19,876 bases of DNA, from NCBI GenBank assembly GCA_900551555.1, contig URWC01000016.1:1-19876 (forward strand). The letters run 5' to 3'. A model generated the notes under the pieces. It was not told the origin of the DNA. It saw nothing but the letters and a program-made list of their open reading frames with translations, and did no database searches. The position numbers were made by a program, and so were the translations under genes. Source of the DNA: an uncultured Collinsella sp. Lineage in GTDB: Bacteria > Actinomycetota > Coriobacteriia > Coriobacteriales > Coriobacteriaceae. Positions 15,067-19,876 of the stretch are shown here, piece by piece. The first letter of the stretch is position 1; every line of letters starts with the position of its first letter.

Positions 15067-15085
15067 CGTTATAGTCGTTATATAC
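15067..15085. promoter_or_regulatory. CGTTATA-type tandem operator before EamA
   Basis: CGTTATAGTCGTTATATAC on the plus strand, the best example of the motif, with half-sites 9 bp apart. It lies about 40 bp before the chosen TTG start. TTGAAA (minus strand, 15089-15094) and a TATAAC inside the site could form a promoter with a short 15-bp spacer. Confidence 0.55.
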
Positions 15086-15156
15086 ATTTTTCAAGACACA
15101 AATCGGCGAGCGGGAAAGTGATCCGTTTTCCTCCGTCCTCAGCGGATTACTTGGCG

Positions 15157-15221
15157 GTTGCGGTGGACTAGTTCCCAAATAGAGGCTTCAAGCCCCCAAA
15201 CAGGAACTATTCCACCGCAAC
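15157..15221. repeat. 65-bp inverted-repeat hairpin element
   Basis: Arms of 19 bp with one mismatch: GTTGCGGTGGACTAGTTCC (15157-15175) pairs with 15203-15221, and GGCTT/AAGCC nests inside. It lies between the third deglycase and EamA, after the deglycase stop. It lacks a T-run, so it is more likely a repeat element than a standard terminator. Confidence 0.5.
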
Positions 15222-15257
15222 TTATGAGGACATCGAGCTGTTAGGCCGCTCTATCCC

Positions 15258-16250
15258 CTAGTAGTCGAGCTTCCACATGTAGCGGCGCGTCATGTAGTCC
15301 TTGTGAGTAACGGCAGAGAGTGCACGCATATACACGTTGTTGAGGATCGGGGCAAAGATCAGGTGGTTGAAGTACTCGCTCACGCTGTCCTTGATGTCGT
15401 TGAGGCCGAGCTCCTTGGCGTCAAGCTGATAGACGCGCTCGCCACCGTACTGGTTGACGAAGCGGATGCCGCGCTCGTCGTTGCAGCGGCTGCGGCCGAC
15501 GCTGATGAGCTGGAACAGCGAGGTACGCTTGTCCAGGATCTCGAAGGGACCGTGGAAGAAGTCGCAGGTGTTGATGGTGCAGGAGTCAATCTGCAGCATC
15601 TCCTGCACGTTGCAGATGCTAAAGACGTAGGCGGCACCAAAGAGCGGACCATGAGCCATGACGTTGATGCAGGGCTTGTCGGCGTTCTGCTCGGCCCACT
15701 TGGCAGCAAGCGGACGGGTGTACTCGACGGCCTTGCGATAGATGGGGTCGACCAAGTCGAACGCGGCCATAGCGGTCTCGTACTCGGCATAGCCCTCGGT
15801 CTGCTGCGTAAGCTCCATGGCGATCATGGTCACGACGGCGGAGTTGGTGCGGCCCATGCAGGACTCGTCGACGGCCAAGCTGTCGTACTGGATCTTGTAG
15901 TCGCAGACCTCGGTGAGGCCGGACTCGTCAACATAGATGGCGATGGTGCTGGCGCCGTGGTCCTTGGCGACCTGGGCAGCGACGATGGTCTCCTTGGTGC
16001 CGCGCATGGACACGACGACGGCCAGGGCGTTCTCGTTAACGTAGGCGGGGGTTGCGTGCACGAACTCGTTGCTGGTGTAGCTGGAGCTCACGACCTGCGT
16101 GGCCTCGTGCTCCATAAAGTACTGGGCAGGATAGTTGCCGCCGTTGGATCCGCCGGCGCCAATCCACACGACGCGCTTGATGCCGCCCTTGTCTGCCTTG
16201 TCAGCCAAAACCTGGGAGACGACATCCTTAACCTGTTCCTGAGTAGTCAT
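15258..16250 (-). CDS. SIS-domain sugar-phosphate amine deglycase (paralogue 3)
   Basis: A 330-residue double-SIS protein related to paralogue 2 throughout, sharing the tail RRYMWKLDY and the EGYAEYETAM-type helix. The first SIS has GAGGS (31-35) but reads SMRGTKE (81-87) where the others have S-S/L-G-G/N-T, altering part of the phosphate loop. Glu217 (QEMLQ) and His233 (FHGP) keep the catalytic 16-residue spacing. The usual GEY before FHGP is CDF here, so specificity may differ. The ATG is preceded by GAAAGG about 10 nt away. It is transcribed divergently from a GntR/UTRA gene, with a shared operator region, and has no PTS of its own in this window. A sugar-phosphate isomerase role is the alternative. 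Confidence 0.85.
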   Translation of the reverse strand: MTTQEQVKDVVSQVLADKADKGGIKRVVWIGAGGSNGGNYPAQYFMEHEATQVVSSSYTSNEFVHATPAYVNENALAVVVSMRGTKETIVAAQVAKDHGASTIAIYVDESGLTEVCDYKIQYDSLAVDESCMGRTNSAVVTMIAMELTQQTEGYAEYETAMAAFDLVDPIYRKAVEYTRPLAAKWAEQNADKPCINVMAHGPLFGAAYVFSICNVQEMLQIDSCTINTCDFFHGPFEILDKRTSLFQLISVGRSRCNDERGIRFVNQYGGERVYQLDAKELGLNDIKDSVSEYFNHLIFAPILNNVYMRALSAVTHKDYMTRRYMWKLDY

Positions 16251-16288
16251 CGTGCATCAGCCTTTCTTCTCGTTTGATGCTCTCGATG

Positions 16289-16311
16289 GCATACAAGTTA
16301 CATACATGTTT
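16289..16311. promoter_or_regulatory. ATACA-type operator repeat near SIS-3
   Basis: A 23-bp sequence beginning GCATACAAGTTA, repeated at 16428-16450 with five mismatches. Internally it is a tandem of ATACAAGTT and ATACATGTT 11 bp apart. It lies 39-61 bp before the SIS-3 start codon. A weak promoter (TCGACA, 17 bp, TAACTT on the minus strand) would have its -10 inside the site. Confidence 0.55.
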
Positions 16312-16354
16312 TGGTTATGTCGACTAGTTGTATGCTATATTTGACTTAGAAATT

Positions 16355-16400
16355 CTGCTGGTAAGGTTTTCGACTTCTCGTTACCAGCAGTTTTGTTGTT
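16355..16400 (+). terminator. Terminator-like hairpin in the divergent SIS-3/GntR region
   Basis: CTGCTGGTAA (16355-16364) and its exact complement (16381-16390) form a 10-bp stem with a 16-nt loop, followed on the plus strand by TTTTGTTGTT. Being upstream of the plus-strand GntR gene, it could stop or attenuate a leader transcript, or insulate the two promoters. Confidence 0.5.
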
Positions 16401-16427
16401 GTATTGAATACATGCTTGATTAGACTC

Positions 16428-16450
16428 GCATACAAGTTAGATACAGGTTG
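16428..16450. promoter_or_regulatory. ATACA-type operator repeat abutting the GntR-3 start
   Basis: GCATACAAGTTAG followed by ATACAGGTTG, half-sites 11 bp apart, the second copy of the 23-bp repeat. It ends 5 bp before the regulator ATG and overlaps a possible -10 (TAGATA, 16438-16443) set 16 bp from TTGATT (16416-16421). The position suits tight autorepression. Confidence 0.55.
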
Positions 16451-16455
16451 ATCGC

Positions 16456-17178
16456 ATGAAAGCTTCGTCTAAAAAGAAACTGGCCCAATACGAGCGCTTG
16501 GCGGGCATGCTGCGTGACCGCATCGCCGCCGGCGTCTACGCGCGCGAAGACAAGCTGCCGTCCGAGATGGAACTCATGGACGAATCGGGGCTGTCGCGCA
16601 GCACCGTGCGCCACGCCCTTAAGGTGCTCATTGATGAGGGCCTGGTGCGCACCGAGCGCGGGCGTGGCGCCTTTGTGGCCGACACGCCCGCGCTCCACGA
16701 GAACAATCTGGTGTTTTCGAGCTATACCAAGCAGGTCGAGGGCCAGGGCATGAAGCCCACCACGCGCACGGTGGACTCGGGCTTTACCAAGGCGGGCGGC
16801 AGCATAGCTAAGTTCTTTGATGCCGCCGTGGGCAGTAAGCTCGTCAAACTTGTCCGTCTGCGTTATCTGGACGATGCGCCACTGTGCCTGGAGACCACCT
16901 ATCTGCCGCCAAGCTTTGGGTCGCTCATCGATCGCGATATCAACGGTTCGCTCTACGCCACGCTACGTCAAGAATTCCATCGCGCGCCGGCACAGGGACA
17001 TAAGACCTTTGAGGTGTGCTATGCCTCGCAAAACGAGGCGTTTTTGCTCAACGTCGAGCGCGGGCAGGCGCTGATCCTGATCACCGACTACGTCTACGAC
17101 ACCGACGGCCGACCGCTCCATGTCTCTAAGCGCATCCAACGCACCGACCGCGCCAAATACACCGAGCCAATCGGCTAA
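16456..17178 (+). CDS. GntR-family regulator with UTRA domain (regulator 3)
   Basis: A 240-residue regulator with a winged helix at about 10-76 (YERLAGMLRDRIAAGVYARE, LSRSTVRHALKVL, RTERGRGAFV) and a UTRA domain at about 90-235. It is more distant from regulators 1 and 2 than they are from each other; the recognition helix has RSTVRHAL where they have RITVRRA. It is divergent from deglycase 3 with 205 bp between starts, the classic layout for a local repressor. The ATG lacks a convincing ribosome-binding site, and a possible promoter would start the mRNA only a few bases before it, so it may be translated leaderless. It ends 21 bp from the convergent GNAT stop. Confidence 0.9.
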   Translation: MKASSKKKLAQYERLAGMLRDRIAAGVYAREDKLPSEMELMDESGLSRSTVRHALKVLIDEGLVRTERGRGAFVADTPALHENNLVFSSYTKQVEGQGMKPTTRTVDSGFTKAGGSIAKFFDAAVGSKLVKLVRLRYLDDAPLCLETTYLPPSFGSLIDRDINGSLYATLRQEFHRAPAQGHKTFEVCYASQNEAFLLNVERGQALILITDYVYDTDGRPLHVSKRIQRTDRAKYTEPIG

Positions 17179-17211
17179 CCTGCCAAAATAAACCTGTCCC
17201 TAAATGGTAGG
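17179..17211. repeat. Dispersed repeat, copy 3 (inverted), at a convergent junction
   Basis: Shares the core CCAAAATAAACCTGTCCCT with the reverse strand of 9835-9877 and has similar pairing ends (CCTGCCA with TGGTAGG). It fills the gap between the GntR-3 and GNAT stops and encodes the last GNAT codon and stop. It may serve as a two-way terminator. Confidence 0.55.
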
Positions 17212-17790
17212 TTTGGGGAGGTCGGGGAACCAGGTTGGTTTGGGTTGGTTGGGGACGCGCTCGGCTAGGACCAGCTCCATCCAACACATGTCGTACCAGC
17301 GACCGAACTTTTGGGCGCAGCGGTCGAAGGCACCCACCAGGCGATACCCCATATGGGCATGGAAATCCTGACTGTTATGCGTCAGATACTCGTCGTCCTT
17401 GTCGTGCGGCACGGCGATGAGGGCGCACATATTGGTGATGCCCATCGCAATCAGGCATTGCTTGAGCGCGTCGTGCAGCTTACGACCCAGCCCGCCGTGG
17501 CGCACATCACGCGCCAGGTAGATCGATGTCTCGACCGACCAGTCGTATGCCTCGCGGCTGTTGAGCGGACTCACATAGGCATAACCTACCGGACGCCCGT
17601 CCAGCTCCATCACCAGATACGGATAGCGCTTGAGCGTACGCTCGATGCGCCCGGCGAACTCCTCAACGCTCGGCACCTCGTATTCGCAGGTAATCGCCGT
17701 CTGGCGCACATACGGCTCATAGATGGCAAGCAACGCCGGCGCATCATCGGGCGTCGCCAGACGAATCGTCGGCTCGAACATCTCGGTCAT
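17200..17790 (-). CDS. GNAT-family N-acetyltransferase (phosphinothricin acetyltransferase-like)
   Basis: A 196-residue cytosolic acetyltransferase of the Pat/Bar-like type. Features in order are IRLATPDDAPALLAIYEPYV (the first strand and helix, with the YEPYV motif of that group), VGYAYVSPLNSREAYDWSVE (the central strands, with the W-S-V-E of the active site), and the acetyl-CoA loop RHGGLGR (97-103). The HMGYRLVG and WYDMCWMELVL segments follow. Members acetylate small amines such as methionine sulfoximine, phosphinothricin or amino acids; the substrate here is not known. ATG 17790 is favoured for the purine-rich GGGGAAGGG just upstream; an in-frame ATG at 17814 overlaps the terminator of the upstream gene. 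The C-terminus reads into a dispersed repeat. Confidence 0.88.
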   Translation of the reverse strand: MTEMFEPTIRLATPDDAPALLAIYEPYVRQTAITCEYEVPSVEEFAGRIERTLKRYPYLVMELDGRPVGYAYVSPLNSREAYDWSVETSIYLARDVRHGGLGRKLHDALKQCLIAMGITNMCALIAVPHDKDDEYLTHNSQDFHAHMGYRLVGAFDRCAQKFGRWYDMCWMELVLAERVPNQPKPTWFPDLPKPTI

Positions 17791-17806
17791 ACAACCCTTC
17801 CCCCTC

Positions 17807-17849
17807 AAAAGCAAAGGCCACCCTGCGCCAAACCCGGCGCAAGGCGGCC
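17807..17849 (-). terminator. Rho-independent terminator of the threonine aldolase gene
   Basis: On the minus strand GGCCGCCTTGCGCC (17849-17836), loop GGGTTT and GGCGCAGGGTGGCC (17829-17816) form a 14-bp stem with two G-T pairs, followed by TTTGCTTTT. It begins 18 bp after the aldolase stop. Confidence 0.8.
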
Positions 17850-17867
17850 CCTCGTCATTACATCAGG

Positions 17868-18893
17868 CTACAGGACAGCCGCCAACGCGTCGATGTCCTC
17901 CTGCGTCGTGGCCCAGCTGGTGCAAAAGCGCACCACCGTGTGGGTCTCGTCGTACTTTTCCCAGTACTCGATCGAGGCATGCTCGCGAATGCGGGCCATG
18001 TCCTCGTTGGGCAGAATCACAAACTGCTGGTTTGTGGGCGTCTCCAAGAAGAACTGGTAGCCGCGCTCGTGCAGCACACGGCGTAGCGCCTGGGCCGTCT
18101 CAATCGCCTGTCGACCAATCTCAAAATACAGGCCATCGGTAAAGAGCGCCTCAAACTGCACGCCCGTCAGGCGGCCCTTGGCCAACAGCGCACCGTGCTG
18201 CTTAATGCGCGGAATGGGATGCGCCGGAGCGTGCATGCCGCAGAACACCACGGCCTCGCCGCAGAGCGCGCCGCACTTGGTGCCGCCGATGTAGAACACG
18301 TCGCACAGCTGCGCCAGCTCGGGCAGGGTAATGTCGCACTCATCGGCCGCCAGTGCATAGGCCAGGCGGGCGCCATCCACAAACAGCGGAATCTCGCGCT
18401 TCTGGCACACCGCGTGAATCGCCGCGAGCTCGGCCTTGGAGTACAGCGTGCCGTACTCAGTCGATAGGCTCACGTACACGGCGCCCGGGAACACCGTATG
18501 CTCGTAGCTCTCGTTTTCGTAGAACACCTGGATATAGTCCTCCAGATCCTCGGCGTGCATCTTGCCCTCGTAGCCGGGGATGGTGAGTACCTTGTGGCCG
18601 CCAAACTCGATGGCGCCCGCCTCGTGGCAGGCGACGTGGCCAGTCTCGGCAGCAACGACGCCCTCGTACGGCGCGAGCAGCATGTCGATCACCGTCGCGT
18701 TGGCCTGCGTGCCGCCCACCAGAAAAAACACGTCGGCATCGGGGGCCTGGCAGGCCTCGCGAATAAGTTGCTTGGCACGCTCGGTATGCGCATCGGTACC
18801 GTAGCCGGGCTGCGGCTCCATGTTGGTATCGACGAGCGCCTGCAGCACCGCTGGGTGTGCGCCGTGGGAATAGTCGTTGTTGAACGCGAGCAT
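17868..18893 (-). CDS. ltaE: Low-specificity L-threonine aldolase (PLP-dependent)
   Basis: A 341-residue cytosolic fold-type I PLP enzyme that cleaves L-threonine or L-allo-threonine to glycine and acetaldehyde. Visible features are NNDYSHGAHP near the start (substrate binding), His86 (ETGH, stacks on PLP), Asp173 (FVDGARL, binds the pyridine nitrogen) and Lys206 (YIGGTKCGAL, Schiff base). The C-terminal small domain ends TVVRFCTSWATT, with the carboxylate-binding Arg. Length and order match the aldolase family; tyrosine phenol-lyase-like relatives are longer. AGAGAGGA lies 5 nt before the ATG. It is followed by its own terminator, and the PAP2 gene is 45 bp upstream on the same strand, so the two may be co-transcribed. 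Confidence 0.9.
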   Translation of the reverse strand: MLAFNNDYSHGAHPAVLQALVDTNMEPQPGYGTDAHTERAKQLIREACQAPDADVFFLVGGTQANATVIDMLLAPYEGVVAAETGHVACHEAGAIEFGGHKVLTIPGYEGKMHAEDLEDYIQVFYENESYEHTVFPGAVYVSLSTEYGTLYSKAELAAIHAVCQKREIPLFVDGARLAYALAADECDITLPELAQLCDVFYIGGTKCGALCGEAVVFCGMHAPAHPIPRIKQHGALLAKGRLTGVQFEALFTDGLYFEIGRQAIETAQALRRVLHERGYQFFLETPTNQQFVILPNEDMARIREHASIEYWEKYDETHTVVRFCTSWATTQEDIDALAAVL

Positions 18894-18938
18894 GGCAATC
18901 CTCTCTTACCGGGTATCGGCCAGATGATTCAAACGGAG

Positions 18939-19802
18939 CTATTGTACGCCGTTGGGATAGGCAATGCGCGCGGCAAGGCACTCAAGCGCCAGTACCAGGG
19001 CAAAACCGCAGCTCACGTCACTCAAAAAGTGCGCACCGATCACGATGCGCCCAAGCGCGACGAGCGCCGCGACCACAGCCGCCGCCCAAAAGATCACGCG
19101 GCGACGCGAAGATTTTTCCTTAAAGGCTGCCGCGGGAAGCCCGGCGAGCATAAGGCCAATCGCCGCATGCGCCGTGTGTCCGCTCGCAAACGACTTAAAG
19201 CCGTCCTTGACTACACCGGCGGCAATATAGGCCCACTTGTCAGGGTTGCCGATCACCCACCACGGCTGAAACTCGAGTCCCTGCGTCACCTCGATCACGC
19301 GCATGCGCGGACGCGACCACAGCGGCTTGACAATCACGTTGAGGATGATGGCCTGAGCGACCCACACGACAAGCACCATCAACGCCCAGCGCGTGAGCTC
19401 GTCGGGCTCGGTCGTGCGCGTGAGACGATAGACGATAAGATTGGCGGCGATGACCAGCACAAACGTCAGCACCAACTGAGCCGCGATGAGTTTGCCGCCA
19501 ACCCTCAGGGACGAAACGATCTCGTAGCCGAGCAGGCCCACGTTGATGAGGATGCCGAGCACGGCGAGCCATTTGCTCCCCCTGGAGTCGGGACGCACCG
19601 CGCGCACGAGCATAACGCCCGCGATGCTCGCCGTCAGCTCAAACGGCAGCTCGCCGGCCGCCTCGATAAAGCGACCGTACATGCTGCCGATATTGAACAG
19701 CGCGCTCGAGATCTGATAATCGAAGAAGCTGCCCACGCCCAGACAAAGACACAGGACAACCGCGATAATGGCGACATCTTTCTTATAGATGTATCCGAAC
19801 AT
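18939..19802 (-). CDS. PAP2-family membrane phosphatase
   Basis: A 287-residue membrane protein with an N-terminal hydrophobic segment (about 9-28) and several further spans. The three phosphatase motifs are Lys159 to Arg164-Pro165 (KPLWSRP), FASGHT (205-210, with Ala where Pro is usual) and Arg252, His258, Asp262 (GRIVIGAHFLSDV). They lie on the outer face in characterised members, which remove phosphate from phosphatidic acid, undecaprenyl pyrophosphate or similar lipids. The insert between motifs 1 and 2 (about 165-205) is longer than in BacA-type PAP2 proteins, and the substrate is unknown. AAAGGA precedes the ATG at 4 nt spacing. It lies 45 bp upstream of the threonine aldolase. Confidence 0.88.
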   Translation of the reverse strand: MFGYIYKKDVAIIAVVLCLCLGVGSFFDYQISSALFNIGSMYGRFIEAAGELPFELTASIAGVMLVRAVRPDSRGSKWLAVLGILINVGLLGYEIVSSLRVGGKLIAAQLVLTFVLVIAANLIVYRLTRTTEPDELTRWALMVLVVWVAQAIILNVIVKPLWSRPRMRVIEVTQGLEFQPWWVIGNPDKWAYIAAGVVKDGFKSFASGHTAHAAIGLMLAGLPAAAFKEKSSRRRVIFWAAAVVAALVALGRIVIGAHFLSDVSCGFALVLALECLAARIAYPNGVQ

Positions 19803-19826
19803 GCTTTCCTTTCGATGGGGCTGGAA

Positions 19827-19876
19827 TCAACCTGCGAGGTGGCGGGCAAAGAACAACTGGTAGCTCTGCCCCGCCA
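19827..19876 (-). CDS. Possible 3' end of an upstream gene (partial)
   Basis: On the minus strand one frame is open from the window edge to a TGA at 19827-19829, reading AGQSYQLFFARHLAG. The other two frames look less protein-like, codon choice is GC-rich at third positions, and the stop lies 24 bp before the PAP2 start, as in a tight operon. Only about 15 residues are visible, so no family can be named. Confidence 0.3.
   Translation of the reverse strand, partial: AGQSYQLFFARHLAG

Noticed and set aside
1..19876. CRISPR array, tRNA, rRNA, phage or transposase genes
   Set aside because: No spaced direct-repeat array, tRNA cloverleaf, rRNA segment or recombinase/transposase ORF was seen.

Overview
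The window is chromosomal DNA from a high-GC (roughly 60%) anaerobic gut actinobacterium. Gene content, long GC-rich ORFs, PTS-based sugar use, strong AAGGAG ribosome-binding sites and abundant small palindromic intergenic repeats best fit Coriobacteriia, probably Collinsella or a close relative. That placement is inference; there is no rRNA or other marker here.

Layout. (1) 1-2540, housekeeping: the 3' end of a 5-formyl-THF cyclo-ligase gene (+), metA for homoserine O-acetyltransferase (-), and a lactate/2-hydroxyacid dehydrogenase (+). (2) 2697-6547, all minus: recQ, a GntR/UTRA regulator starting 2 bp after recQ, then a FrlB-like SIS sugar-amine deglycase behind a promoter flanked by two operator-like repeats. 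(3) 6888-9817, minus: a second GntR/UTRA regulator, a YitT-family membrane protein and a HAD phosphatase, separated by repeat-rich gaps. (4) 9977-15026, minus: an EamA/DMT transporter, then a mannose-family PTS operon (fused EIIAB, EIIC, EIID) ending in a second SIS deglycase and a strong terminator. The EIID gene has an in-frame TAA stop. (5) 15258-17178: a third SIS deglycase (-) divergent from a third GntR/UTRA regulator (+), with a shared operator region. (6) 17200-19876, minus: a GNAT acetyltransferase, threonine aldolase, a PAP2-type membrane phosphatase and the last codons of another gene.

The theme is a set of three SIS deglycase paralogues (catalytic Glu/His pair 16 residues apart in all three) and three GntR/UTRA regulators, plus one PTS. 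By family knowledge (FrlB, FraB, GfrE/GfrF) such enzymes split phosphorylated Amadori compounds such as fructoselysine-6-phosphate into sugar phosphate and amino acid. Each deglycase promoter region carries a different tandem operator-like repeat. One motif, two CGTTATA-like half-sites 9 bp apart, occurs before the second regulator, before the PTS operon and before the EamA transporter. I infer one regulon: PTS uptake and phosphorylation, deglycation in the cytosol, and possibly EamA-mediated movement of the released amino acid. The EIID stop codon would break this route in this strain unless it is read through or is a sequence error.

The intergenic gaps also hold several unrelated hairpin-forming elements and a 43-bp dispersed repeat with three copies in the window.
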